Of a stretch of DNA of 64,000 nucleotides, positions 39,312-51,600 are shown piece by piece. A program made the translations under genes and the position numbers. The notes beneath the pieces were generated by a model. The model did no database searches. It was not told where the DNA came from and saw only the letters and a program-made list of their open reading frames with translations. Source of the stretch: Ixodes scapularis (taxonomy: Eukaryota > Arthropoda > Arachnida > Ixodida > Ixodidae); the NCBI RefSeq assembly GCF_016920785.2, contig NW_024609846.1, positions 79,307,816 to 79,371,815 on the forward strand. The letters run 5' to 3'. The stretch's first letter is position 1. Each line of letters starts with the position of its first letter.

Positions 39312-42180
39312 CGCCGGGACGCTACGCCCCGATTGTCGCACATTCGGGGAGGGTGACGAAAATCCGGGGCCGTTCCCTTCGTGGGAAACTATCCCGTGGC
39401 GCTCGACGACACCTGCAAAGCGTCGTCCGAGGGTCCTGCCTTTGGAAGGGTCTCGTAAAGTTGATCTCTGGAGAGGCGAGCTTTTCCTCGGATGGTGACG
39501 GCTGCTTAAAGCTTTTGGCGGGAGTACTTTTCCGCATTATAGGGAGCCTTTCTACACACTCCTAGACGTATGGGAGCGAGATGACGGCGGCCGAGGTAAG
39601 CTCGGTGGTGCCCTGCGCAGCGTTCGACATATCCACGACGTCTCTGTCGGTTTTGCTGTTGGATTGTCGCATCCATGTTTGGTTGAACCATCTCTTCATT
39701 GGCTGCAATATCGTGGGGAAGGAAAAAAATGCCAGTCCCACCTCCAAAGTCACCGACGACCAGTTGGGCCCGGCTGGGTCCAGTCGTCGGCATGCCCGAT
39801 CAGTGGGTTTTCTACTTCGGAATGCCCAATGGCTACAATTGTTTGGTTTTGTACTGGAACCTTAAACGCCAACGGGACACCGTCTGAAAGTTTCGGCTAC
39901 CGAGCTGTGACTAACACTGCCTTATGCGATGGAACATTGTTGTGGTTTCCAACCTTGCGGTGCCTGCATGTCGAAGGTCAAGCTTGTAACGGAAACGGGA
40001 ATGACCTATTAAATTGAGCTTAATTTTTCTGCCTTTCTGCTTGCCTGGTAGAGGGATACCATTAATGCTTGGCATCCCTTATCCTCTTCCTTTCTTAACT
40101 GCAATCGAGTTGTGGTTTTTTGTTTGCTGTTTTGGCAGCCATCAAACGACCATTGAGTGGAGGACTCTCTGTCTAGCAAGTGGAGGAAGGAAGCTGTAAT
40201 GTTGCCTTTATATTTGATCGTTCTGCCATTGGAAGCTTCTGGGACCACCTTATATAGAGAGCTTGTTTCCTGACCATGTCTCATTTAGTGTAAATTAATC
40301 TTGATTTGCTCACTACTCCTGCAGTCAAAGAGCAAAGGCCTCTTGCTAGCGAGTTGGGTAATTGTCTCGTTGAATTGGATCACATAGTTTTCGTCCTTCG
40401 CTATTTTTAGTTTTGCGCTAAAGAAAGTTTTGGCCCTAAACTCTTGCCTCATGATAGCTTCTTTGTGTGGCTGACTTTTAAGTATTTTTATTGTGATTTG
40501 CTCAAACAACTACTTTGTTTCCTACGTAGCGTATAACGCTGTTAGAGCTATAGGCACGAATCTGTGGCTTGATGGAACGTTTCCTTCGCACGTGCTCGCG
40601 CAAATGAGGTGCTGCTTGCAGCTTTGCACCCATGTATGCCGTGTATGAAACGGTGTTTAGGTTCCGTTTGTGCTCGTGGTAAGAATTTATAGTTTTAAAA
40701 TTTAATAATTGTTTCAACTCTGATTTAATTTGTAGGTAAAGTCAGTATGTGTGAGTTTTGGTTGTACAGACTAGTAGATATTTTAACCTGCCGTCTAAGG
40801 TGCAGTTTACAGTTTATCTGTCCTCGGAAACATCTATATTTGTGCAATAGGGACAAAGTATGAATTTAACACTTTTAGGTTGGAGTGTGTGGTCAGGCTC
40901 CTTTGCTACTAAAGTATTTTTTAGGGCTACTGGTCAAAAGGGTTGATTGGTAGAGGAGGAATGCACATACGATAAGTTCACCCCTTAAGAGTCCCTGCCG
41001 AAGGTCATGATTGGCGCCAAGTAACCAAAAGGAAACTGTTTGCGTGCATTTTCTCCACTTCTAGTATCTCTCGAAGCACAGATTACACCATTGGCATTTT
41101 GCATCTACATGAAATATCTTGTTCAATGATATCTTGTTCAAGTCAAGTGCATCATCTCGGAGGAAAAAAGAAAAATTGTTTCCCTGCTTTGGTGTCAGTC
41201 AATATCGGGTGAACCGACCAGGTCAAAGTGTTTTTGCACTGGAGGAACCGCATGAATGTGTCAATGATGCCACTTTGCTTGCTTGTCCTGCCGCACGAGC
41301 ATAGAAGCACTTCTCTGGCAAGTCTAATCCTTGTGTTCTTATGAATCGGCATTATTGTTTCCATCCAAAGTTGCCTTTAGGTCAACACCTTTTTGTCTTG
41401 GCCTTGAGAAGTTTCGTCTTGGTTCTTCGGCATGAAAGGGAAAGCTCCGGGCTAGCGAAGAATTGGTTTTCAAAATGTGCTCCAAAGTACTTAGCATGTC
41501 AATACGTTCAAAATCTTCTCGCTTTTCGGGCACCAAACTTTTGTAAAGCGAAGCGACAATTGTTTTCAGCTCTAAAAATGCCTCATCACAACAACAAAGC
41601 ATTTTTTTTTCTAATATTTTTGAATGTTGAGAACATGGCTTGCACTGGCCAAGACACAAAGATGACAGGAGAATTGTTTTGTTTTTTGACTATAGTCTGT
41701 ATATTTGTGCAAGTGCAATCATTGATTGTGTTGGAGGCAAGAAGGGGAACGATTACACGTCTTCCAATTTCGATGCCTTGCCGGAAAATGCACGGATTAT
41801 CAGCGGAAAACTGAGGTCCACACTTTTAAGCGAGCTTTACGGGCTATACCCCCTCGTAAAACATTAATTTTTGGTTTTGAGTAATATTGTGGAGAGAAGG
41901 AACGCGTGTTTCTTTTCCTTTTGCAGTGCTAAAAGGGAGAGGGAGTCATGCAGCGGCTTAACTTTGCCCACAGCGTGCCTGGAAAGCGTCGTAATTCAAG
42001 ACGGCACTTTTTTTGTACAGATGTAGCTGGTAGCTTTTGTATCTTTGTACGGTGTTTCGCTACAAGGTATACTGCAAAAACCAGTGTCTACAAGTCCTTT
42101 TTTTTATGTGAATGTGCAGTTGGAGATGCTCGCCTTAAAATTTGTTTTTGTGCCGGATAATAAAATTCTTAAAGACAATC
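39312..42180 (+). other. ATP13A3: Probable 3' UTR of the ATP13A gene
   Basis: About 2.9 kb follows the stop codon without any recognised transposon, in contrast to the introns. An AATAAA lies at 42159-42164. Poly(A) addition just after it would give a 2.85-kb 3' UTR. Other signals further down (about 44000) are inside repeats. The end is inferred; RNA reads would settle it. Confidence 0.5.
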
Positions 42181-43136
42181 TGAAATGTTGAATTTGTCTT
42201 GACCAAACACACCATTATTGGTCACCCTAGCAATAGGCGCCTGCTACTTGGCTGTGGTCGCGTGTATGATGTCCGATATTCTACGGAAGAGCTACTGCGC
42301 ATGCTCTGAATGCATTCCCCAGCCCAGAAGACAAAAGTGGTAGCACTTATGAGATTATTAAGAGCTAGGATTTACCAGGCTTACCAGCTGGAATACTTTG
42401 TAAATGCTTGATCCACTGAACGTTTGGGGAGTTCAATACTTTCATCGTGAAGTAAAAGAAAGTCAGCCTTGTTGTCTTCTGTTTTTCTTGTACACCGTTT
42501 CTGGAAAATGTACGAGTACATCAGCCTGCTACTTTAAACTGAGTGTTAACTTTAAAGGGAAACTAAAGCTGTTCTGTATTTGAGGAAAAACACTTTCATT
42601 TGGCCTCCAGGGTCACGAATATTGAAATTATTATTATTTTTTTTTTTTTTTTTAATTTGGCGCATGGAGAGTGCAGAAAATCATTTTCAAAGTATTGCTA
42701 AAGCCCCCCCTCTCCCTCTTCCCGGAGTACGACTTCATATTGGGAGTTTTCGGAATCTTCACTCTCGCGCATCTTCGGCGCCTAACAAAGCTATGCACGT
42801 GCACTTGCTATTTTCAAGGAAAGGTCACAAAAAGACGTCGCGGCTGGTGCCAGTGCAGGGAATGGAAAGTTGCAATTGCACGCGTTGCCCACACAAGTGA
42901 CACGCTCTTGGCGGCCGAAAGATCCGAATATGACAAAACGACTGGTCAGATGTTTTTCATGTTTTCTCGCGTCTAGTAACATCTTAAGATAAAAAAGGGT
43001 GATTTTCAGATTCACGGGATAAAAATAGTCTAAAAATTGCCTCTGACGCATTTTTTTATTAAACTTCTTTAGTGTTTTTTTTTTTTTTTTTTTTTTGACT
43101 GAGCAAAAATGAATGGGGTTGCGGATTGTTATTGTC

Positions 43137-43262
43137 ACTTTGTCATTATTTGAGGGCATATAATTTCATACTTTGTCAACATTTGGGGGCATATAATTTG
43201 TTACTTCATCATCATTTGGGGGTATATAATTTGTTACCTTGTCATAATTCGAGGGTGTAGAA
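43137..43262 (+). repeat. Minisatellite, about 37 bp x 3.5
   Basis: Units like TTTGGGGGCATATAATTTGT followed by TACTTTGTCA. Confidence 0.8.
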
Positions 43263-43913
43263 TTCATGTCGAGAGAATGCGAAGGGAAGTTGGCGATGCA
43301 AGTGAGTAGTAATGATGTTGACCCTCGTATGTGGCTCCGCTGAGTCGGGGTGAACCTGAAGCTGCCATGTTTGCACCGTTTCATGTCATAGGTAACGGTA
43401 CATGAAACTACTGAAGTGATGCGATTGCTATGCCATTTGCGCCAAGCTGCAGTTTCGCCAAAATGTGAGGATTGAATTTGCACAAATATTGCGCCAAAAC
43501 TTAATTTTACTTCACTGATACTAAAAATAGGATAGCTCGGGCCCCACTGCACGACCAGGTTGTGACGATAGGCTTCGGTGAATTTTCTGAACTTTTTTTT
43601 TTATTATCACTTCAAATAGAGTATTATTTGAATTTATTTCTGTATCAAACTCTGACAGTACTGAGAAGTTATGCGATATTTCGCATGTTGTCTGATCTAG
43701 TGGGGTAGCTTCATGAAGTGGGCTTCTTGCCTTGCACTGGTGTGCTGCAGTGAAGTGACAACAGTGGAGTAGGCATCGCGATTTTGCATATCTTGCTTCG
43801 CCCCAGTGCACCTGCGCGCTGGGGGAAGAGTACACCAGCATTCTGACGATACATACCTTCCAATATTGGGATTTAGCTAGGACACTTTAGTATTGCGAGG
43901 AAATGGACTGCTC

Positions 43914-43943
43914 TATATATATATATATATATATATTTTTTAT
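43914..43943 (+). repeat. (TA)n microsatellite
   Basis: TATATATATATATATATATA followed by TTTTTTATATA. A similar tract lies at 44803-44826. Confidence 0.9.
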
Positions 43944-44034
43944 ATATCAACTTTCTCGGTTATCTATTGCCTTTATACGCATTTCATTTGTTTGATAGCA
44001 CAATAAACAGTGGAAGTTAAAATGAAATATAGTA

Positions 44035-44182
44035 AGTTACAGCTCAAGAAGGTAGGGTGAGGGAAAGGAAGTCCGGGGAGGAGGAAGTAGACAGAATGCT
44101 GGAAAGAGGAGCAGGTTCCCACCTTTCCTCTCCAGTGCTGCGTCTGCTTCCTTTCCCTCGTGCTACCTTCTTGAGTTGTAAC
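44035..44182. mobile_element. Hairpin MITE, 148 bp
   Basis: Arms GTTACAGCTCAAGAAGGTAG and inverse TACCTTCTTGAGTTGTAAC, continuing with GAGGGAAAGGAAG. Confidence 0.8.
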
Positions 44183-44978
44183 GGGCTTTGGAGCGGTTGA
44201 TGGGACCCTTGGAATATTTTGTTATCATGATGTTTGACATGTAAACTTCCATTCATGTTCTTATTAAATGACAAAGCGTTGTTTTTGTTTTAAGGCACTG
44301 TTTTATTGCAAGTTTTAGAACTTAAACAAAACAGCAATTCGGGTGCTTGCTCCAAAGTTCTCTTTTGACTTTTTTTTCTCTCTCTAAAATAACTATTTAC
44401 AGCAGTCCATACTCTGACTTCTGACTTCATCTGTCAGCACCTTGTTGCCGTGCCTGGTGCCTTTACGTGAATCTAAACAGCTGGTTTTGTGTTTGTGGGA
44501 ACCGGACCTTCCGGGCAGTTGATGCTAACACGGAATTGCACAGAAGCGGGAAGGCAGAGGAAACGTTCTATTTTAGTTGGGACAGGCCAACACACGATTT
44601 GTGACATAATATTCACACTGCTATAAGTGAAAACAGTGTGTGTATTCTTATGCTCCATGAGGGCTCGGACCGATCACGCCACTGCTGCTGTGTAGGTCAA
44701 GTGAACGATTATGTAACCCACTCAAAATAAATCGCCCAAAATTTGTTTTATATGCTTCGGCAATACTGCGAAGGTGTACTAAATAAGCCAGGCGGTGATT
44801 TTATATATATATATATATATATATATACAGCAGTTTTAGTTACAAACAGAAATAAAAACATTTTTGTTGATCCTTGACGGACGTGTGTCGCGTTTCCCAA
44901 GTGTCATGCTAACGCATTTTTATTTGTTGTTTTTTTATCCACTCTTTTACGCTTCCTCTTATCCGTGGTAATTCGTTT

Positions 44979-45192
44979 AATGGACCGTAAAAATCGACGT
45001 CTGCATGTAGCAATCTAAACTTTTCGTCAAATGTGTATTTCACAGGTCAGTTTTTTCTTGTAAAATTAAAAAGTGTAGCTCCCTTTCCGTAAAAAATAGG
45101 GCCAAGAAACTTGCCAGTGTCAACGGCGGGCGTCGATGTAGACGACCGAGTCGAGTGGCGGGCGCGCTTGACGCTCGTATTAATAGATGGCG
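44979..45192 (+). repeat. Left inverted arm flanking the second LINE
   Basis: Begins AATGGACCGTAAAAATCGAC and ends near TTAATAGATGGCG. It matches, in reverse complement and with moderate divergence, 48356-48606. Matching stretches include AAACTTTTCGTCAA, GTGTATTTC, GTAAAAAATA and GACGACC.AGTCGAGT. Confidence 0.8.
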
Positions 45193-45639
45193 CTACTTCC
45201 TTATCGAGACCAGATCGAGACGAGACTAGAGTAACTCTAATCGAGACCAGAGCTCTCTGATAGAAACTAAAGTGCCTAGATAAGAGCTTTCTACAAGTAG
45301 CGACATTTTTTGAAGCGTCGACTGAGTGACGGTGCAGGTTTTAGGAAGCGAATAGCGTCGCACAGCAGAGGTACAGTGTAGCAGAGGTTTAAACTGAGTG
45401 CCGCCATTTCGGAGGTTCCAGCGGAATGTGCTTTAATCGAGACGGCTCGCGACCACCGTGGTTCAGTAAAATTATTATAATCTTTTTGTAATGTACCCTT
45501 GTTTAAAGAAAAATGCAAACAATAAAAACAAAAATTTAAGTTAAAAAAAAACGGGTCTGCATAACGACGACACTTCTGCTGCCAACGGATTTCGTCTGCG
45601 TGTCGTCTGCTTTCTTTGGCTGGTCGGCTGCACCTTGAT

Positions 45640-48350
45640 GATGATGATGATGATGATGCGGCTTTTCCCTTTATACCGGGCGAGCTCGAAAAGTCTTCGT
45701 GCCCTAGCCAAAAAAAAACTATAAGCTATCTGTTCTAAATTTTCTTCCACCAGTGTTCCAGACGCGCTTTCGTCCTTCGCACGCACTGCATGGTAGAAAT
45801 CTCATGCCTGTCTTGTGGAGGGTCGTCTGCTTCGCCCGTGTAGGGTTTGTTTGAGTCAGCCGTCGTTTTAAAGCCCAGTGCATATGCTAGCATCGCCTCT
45901 GAGTGAAGCCGGCCATCTACCAGTGGGGTTGGCAGCAGGCACTCACAGTAGAGCACTATGTGTTCAACTGTCTCAGGTTCTTCTCTGCACGCGCGGCACA
46001 TCGTGGAAACCACCTTGGGGTCAAACCGCGCCCGGTATACCAGAGTTCGTAGAGCGCCCGCTCGCGCCTCGAACAGAAGGCGGCTGCCCAAGCTGTTGTC
46101 ATAGAGCAGGGTTTCAGCCGCGATCAGTTGCTTGTTTTTACTGTACACCAGCAGCGTTGGCTTCGCTTGAGCGGCTTCAAACCACTGGAAGACTTCCCTC
46201 TCACGTACTCTGCTTCTCACTTTCGACTCCAACCTCTCGCCCGTCACTACCTCTAAGGGTTCTGCAAAGAAGCCATACTTTTTTTGGAGTTGATAAAGGC
46301 GCTTCTGCCACCTTGTTCTTGTCCCAGTCATGTGAGTGTATACAAAAAGTTTTTTGGCCCATCGGTTTCGATCCATGTGGCGGAGTCGTGTATCATAACT
46401 TATCTTGCTGGTGGCTTCCCTGGCTTCGAAGCTAGACCATCCTAGGTCTCCCTGGACGGCTTCGTTAGCCACATTTCCGTGGCAGGCCAGAGCCTGTCGT
46501 CCCACTGCTCGTTGTCGTCGCTCCAGAAATTCTCGTAATTCACCAGGGACGCACACTACAGCATTCGCGAAAGTCAAGCCTGGAACCATTACTGCCTTCC
46601 ACACTTCCCGTGTAACTAGGAACCTATTGCAGCTCCAGAGACTTCTTTTTCGGAGGACGTTGGCCCCTCGCCCTGCTGACTGGCGAAGATGAGCGTAATG
46701 ATCTCGAAGGTATTCCGGCGTATTGGCAAGGATGACACCCAAGTATTTGTACGAGTCCTCAAGTGGCACAACCTCGTCACCCAACTTAAGTGTGCAGCAA
46801 AGCGTGTCTTCGACCCCTGAGAACTGTACAAGCGCAGATTTTTTTGCGTTGAAGCCTAGGTGTCGCACAGCAGCCTCCGCAGTGCATATATCCAATAGCC
46901 GCTGCATATCTTCCGCTGTCTCAGCCATTAAAACGATGTCGTCGGCGAACGTGAGCCCTGGAAGCACCCAGTTCACCTCCTCGCCGTCCTCTAGGTGGGT
47001 TAAAGAGAAGCCCACTCTTGACTGAATTAGCCTCTCCTCCATCCCAGCCACGTAAAGCATGTAGAGGAGCGGGGAGAGTGGACACCCCTGTCGAAGTCCC
47101 CTAGTCACTATCACGTCTTCGGATTCTACCCCTTTCATTTCTGCCCTCACCTTATTGCCCTCATAAAGAGATTGGACGAGAGAAACACACTGTTGTGGCA
47201 GGTCTAGTTGTTCCAAACACTGAATGAGCAGTGAATGAGGGACACTGTCATATGCTTTGGCAATATCCAGAAAGCAGCACAGTAATTGTCTTTTCTCCTT
47301 TCTGGCTACCTCAATGCACTGAGTTATTGTGAACAGATTGTCCTCAAGTCGGCGCCCTCGACGAAAGCCTCCCTGTAGCTCAGTAAGGTGCCCAGCCTCT
47401 TCTGCCCATGCAACCATCCTCTCCTTGAGCATGTATGCGAATACTCTGTATATTGTGCTCGTCACCGTCAGAGGCCTGTAGCTGCGGAGATGTTGGCGAT
47501 CGTTCCCTTTTTTCGGGATCAAGACCACCTTGCCGAGCCTCCAATCATCTGGTATAGATGCTGTGCCACAAAGGATGTCGTTTAGTATAGACGCGAGGTG
47601 TTGTCGGGCGTCCTTTCCTAGGGCTTTGAGTACCGTTGCCGGGACACCATCCAGGCCTTGGGAGGTGTTCTTCTTAAGGTGGATTAGTGCACGCACTACA
47701 CTCACTTCACCGATTTCCCACCGGCTGCCGTCGGATGAGGACTCGGCTGTCCATTCGGCTTTTGTGGCAGTGGGCATGCACTCGGGAGAAAACATCTCTT
47801 TCAGGTACGTCGTGAGGTGTGCACCCAGGTCTTCTACTTCTTGTCCTGTGCACTCATCGAGGACGGGAGTCGATTGGTCTCGACCCTCCAGTGTACCCAT
47901 GTAGCTCCAAAACTTCCTCGAAGCATCTTTTCCACTGGAGCGAATGTCAAGAACAGTACGTAGGTCCGCCGTCCTCATTTTTTCCTGGATGATCTGTTTG
48001 GCGTATTGCTTCCGCGTTTGATAGAGCTTCCAGTTTTGTGCGACCATGTGCTCATGCCCCATTCGAAGGGACTGGCGATGTTCCCTGTTTGCGGCCTGCC
48101 TAGCTTGAATCGCTGTCTTTACTTCAGTGTCCCACCAACGTTTCCTTCTTCTGCGTCCGTTGGGGCGCATTCTCGAATGCCGCTTGATAAGACGCTTAAG
48201 CACATTGACGTATCCTATGTAGCCTCCAGCCTTAATTCTTTCTTTGCTCTTCTCAAAAAGTTCCGCCACCTTTGCTGCAGCATCCTCGGTAAGGTAGGGC
48301 CGCATGGAGCTTGGCGATATCTCCCTCTCCTTCTTCCTTGCGACGCCGCT
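45640..48350 (-). mobile_element. Second non-LTR retrotransposon, 5'-truncated
   Basis: The LINE body runs on the - strand from about 48350 to a CAT/ATC simple repeat at about 45638-45660. It keeps the RT and a C-terminal zinc knuckle. The AP endonuclease and ORF1 are absent. The RT differs from that of the intronic element (FADDIVLM, GLRQGCPLSPLLY), closer to the I/R1/ingi-type side of the jockey superfamily by eye. It lies inside a pair of inverted repeats (separate entries). Confidence 0.85.
45735..48300 (-). pseudogene. Reverse transcriptase ORF of the second LINE, 5'-truncated
   Basis: An open frame covers 48434-45735 (899 codons), but only about residue 46 onward (PYLTEDAAAK, from 48299) looks like LINE protein. 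Counting from 48434: RT motifs RPLTVTSTI (320-328), FLDIAKAYD (388-396), GLRQGCPLSPL (446-456), FADD (496-499), and a knuckle with C813, C816, H825, C830. Upstream of 48300 the neighbouring frame (AKLHAALPY) joins better, which suggests a one-base indel near 48300. The endonuclease domain is missing, so it is not autonomous. The remaining frame is intact over 850 codons, so the copy is not old. Confidence 0.85.
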
Positions 48351-48355
48351 CCCAA

Positions 48356-48606
48356 CGCCATCTATCAATACGCGCGCCAAACGCGTCCCGCAACTCGACT
48401 TGGTCGTCTGTCGCCGCCCGCCCGTGACCCTCAAAAGTTTCTTTGCCCTTCTTTTTATTTTTTACATGATTTGAACTACGCTTTCTAATCCTACAAGAAA
48501 AAAAAAAAAAAAAAAAAGAAACGGCCTACGAAATACACCCTTGACGAAAAGTTTAGATTGCTACGTGCAGGCTTCGATTTTTACCATGGGTTTTTACGGT
48601 CCATTT
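48356..48606 (-). repeat. Right inverted arm flanking the second LINE
   Basis: Inverse copy of 44979-45192, slightly longer because of a 20-base A tract (48496-48515) and small indels. Its inner end runs into the start of the open frame of the LINE, so the first residues of that frame belong to this repeat and not to the LINE. Confidence 0.8.
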
Positions 48607-51600
48607 TTGCCGACCGAGCCTTGGGACACCCTAAATCCACACCTACAAAACTGATTTTCGTGATTTTTGAAAGTGCTTTAGATTCCACTAGGGGGGGGGG
48701 GGGGGGGGGGGGGGGGTCACGAATATTACAAGCGCGGGAGGGTAGCTTGAACTGGCATTTCCGCTGCACGAGTTCTCGCCCGCAGTCGAGTCGCGATCAA
48801 ATAGGAGGCTCTCATGCTTGTAGCCTTTCCAGTTGATCCAAGGGGAGACGCGTAAGAGAAACCTGAAGGGCGTCTCGCAGGCTGCTTAAGCTTTCTAGTT
48901 TTAATAAAATGCCTTTTCATTATTTTTTTTTATTTGACGATTTATTTGCACTAAATGTGAGTACTTCATTTCATCACTGCGCAAGTACCAGTGTAGAAGG
49001 AGCGCACGTAACGCTGGTGTAATTGGTTTCAGTTTCGGAACGTAAGAGGCCGATGAGGAAACTGCGCGCGAGGTACTGAATGGCGCTACGCGAGCGGCTT
49101 TACTGTATTTTTATTTCCCTCTCCGCTAAGCCGCGGCGGGAGCACACTGTTTCGCCGAGTGTCAATTAAGTGGTAACCGCAGCCGAGCGTCGATTAGCGC
49201 CGAGCAAAAACCGCAAAAAAAAGCGACTAGGGGTGGGAGGATCGTTATCGCTTTCGTCGAGCGTGACGTCGCTGTGACGTGTGTACTTGTCACACATCTT
49301 TCCAACATGGCGGAGGTGTTGGTAGTAAATACTAATGGATTGGGGTGTTCTTTGTAGCCGAATCATCGATTCGGCCAAGGAGGCATGACCCGACACCGTG
49401 GAATTCATTTCTCGCAACACAAAGGTGAGCTGGTCGTCGACGAACGAATTGCGTAAGCGCCTTTCGTGCGTGCGGGACGGACTCACTAATTGACTGCGCT
49501 TGGCAAGCGTTGTTTCACTAGGCCTAACGTATTTTGGAGATGCTTCTCGCTAGCCGTTGCATTCGGCGATGCTTGCACCGGTGCTCGGCGTCTCTGGCTT
49601 CCTCATTCGACCGCGTCAGACCCTGAAGTGCACGGGGCAGTGCAGGTTTCAGTCCGTGGGCTGGTTACGACACCCTATCGCTTGCACGGAAACTTAATTG
49701 TATCAATGGCTGGGAGCAATTACTCGGCCAATAAGCCTTCTAGAGCACGCGTTTGCCGTAGTAATGCATTCTATCCGAGTGCTTCATAATCGCGAAGCTG
49801 TTTTTAGGAGCAAGGCGTAACCTGTGTTGACGCCCGCGAGATGTTTACATGAGTAATCGAACGCAGTGGCGGTGTTTGCGTGCACGCTTGTCGATGCGAT
49901 CGCTGTGTCGCGGAAGCTTGTTTGCTGATGCAGAAAACCCGACGTTTCTCAGGCGTTTTTGCTGTTGCCTTTCGGCGTCAAAGGTCGCGCTGTTGTTTCC
50001 CTCTGCGCTCTTGAGAAGCGAGGCAAACGGGTGGCAGTAAAAAACCAAACCAAGCACACAAAAAAAAGAAAAAAAAGGGGGGGGGGGGGGGGGGGGGGGA
50101 TCGAGCAGCGCTCGCAAGCAAAGCACGAAGTTGTCGAGAGCAATCGACACCTCGACAGGTCATTGAAGCACGTCGCTGCTAAAGCGATCGACGACGCGTG
50201 GGTCTGGAAGTGGAACAAACACACACACAAAAAAAGTTTCCGACAGAATTTTTTTTTATTTTTCCTCTTTTTGTTGACATTTTGCAGCTCGTTTTGCTCG
50301 CAAAGCGCAACTCTTGCAGAGGCGAACTCTTTCCCCTACTCCGACACGATTTGCTATCCCATGTGTTCAAGCGGAAAAGAAGTACGCCGCTTTTGCAGAA
50401 GCACTACGGGGGTAACATTCGCGAAGCGACCGACAGACTGGGTGTTCGTACTCGCCGGGAAACGGGCGAGAGAAAAACGAAAAAACAATTAGGAACGGGC
50501 CTTATTACCGTGGGGCGAGCCTTGACCTTTATTTTCCGACTACGAACGTGCTACCACGGGTGCCGTGGCGTAAAACGTGTGCGTTATTTATGTCAGAGAA
50601 TGAGATAATCACCAAACCGCAAACTTCCGCGCTTGATTTTTTTTTTTTTTTTTTCTCGTTATGTGCGTTTTAGACTAAATATCTATGTTGTTTCTTTTTT
50701 TCTTTTTTTTTTTACTGAGTGCGTATCACGAGGGTATCGTCATTTATGAAGTCCGCCTTTCTGTTAATCAAACTTTGTACTATAATTTTTATTAGTAAAT
50801 CGGAAAATGATTCTTATTGCTTTTGCTCTGCGCTTCGTAATTCCTTTACTCTACTTTTTTTTTCTTTTCTCTCTTTTTTTTCTGCGGCTTTGGAAGTGGC
50901 GTGGGGGAGGGGAAAAACAGGGTGCGGTACTTTTTCGCACTGTCGGCGCGATGGCAAGTGGAACGCCTCGCGCCTAAAACACACATAAGCAGATAACGAA
51001 TAACGCGATTGCGGTTTCAGCCTGCTTCAGCACTGTGCCAACCCGGCTTTTCCTTATTTTTTTTTTTTCCTCTCTGTGGCATGCTATTGAGTTGCAGATA
51101 AAACCTTAGGAACAGACGCAAACAAAGCCTTTTGTATTGTCACCTGTCGAAAGGGCTCCCTCCGTTGTTTGCAGCTGTCGCTTTCTCATTTGTTTTGCCG
51201 TTATGACCTTTTTTTTCTTTTTTATCATTAATATTATTTCTCGGGCTCCTAGATTTTCCCTTGTTCTCGAGGTCAATTTTTCGTGTCATGTGCAGGAAAT
51301 GCGCCTCGACTTGCGACCGTTTTGTTTGTTATTTATATCTGTTTTTGGCGTCCTTCCCAAGTGTAGTCATGTGTGCAAAAACAGCTGGGGTGACAATAGG
51401 CTGCTAAATGTCTTTGGGGAGAAAGCAGTGCGAAGCTTTCAATGCAATTTGACAGGAGAGGGTGTGGTGACATTTAGGCAGGAAGAAGGCACAAGGAACA
51501 ATATGGTGTTAGTTTCGCATGTTCACTTATAAAGACCAAATGCAGTTTCAACTGGATGCAGATATGAATTACCGAGATTAATTTATGTGGTATAATTTTT

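Larger units (their letters stand above)
42181..44978. other. Intergenic stretch, no gene seen
   Basis: Contains a possible TTAAAGGG transposon end at 42553 (TTTAAAGGGAAACTAAAGC without a recognised partner), a minisatellite, an (AT)n tract and the 44.0-kb MITE. No coding frame with family resemblance. Confidence 0.6.

Noticed and set aside
42553..42600. A further TTAAAGGG MITE
   Set aside because: Only one end was found; no partner within several kb.
49166..49486. 107-codon - strand frame as a gene
   Set aside because: No splice sites or homology recognised; the + strand signals in the same place are better. Kept only as a note in a finding.
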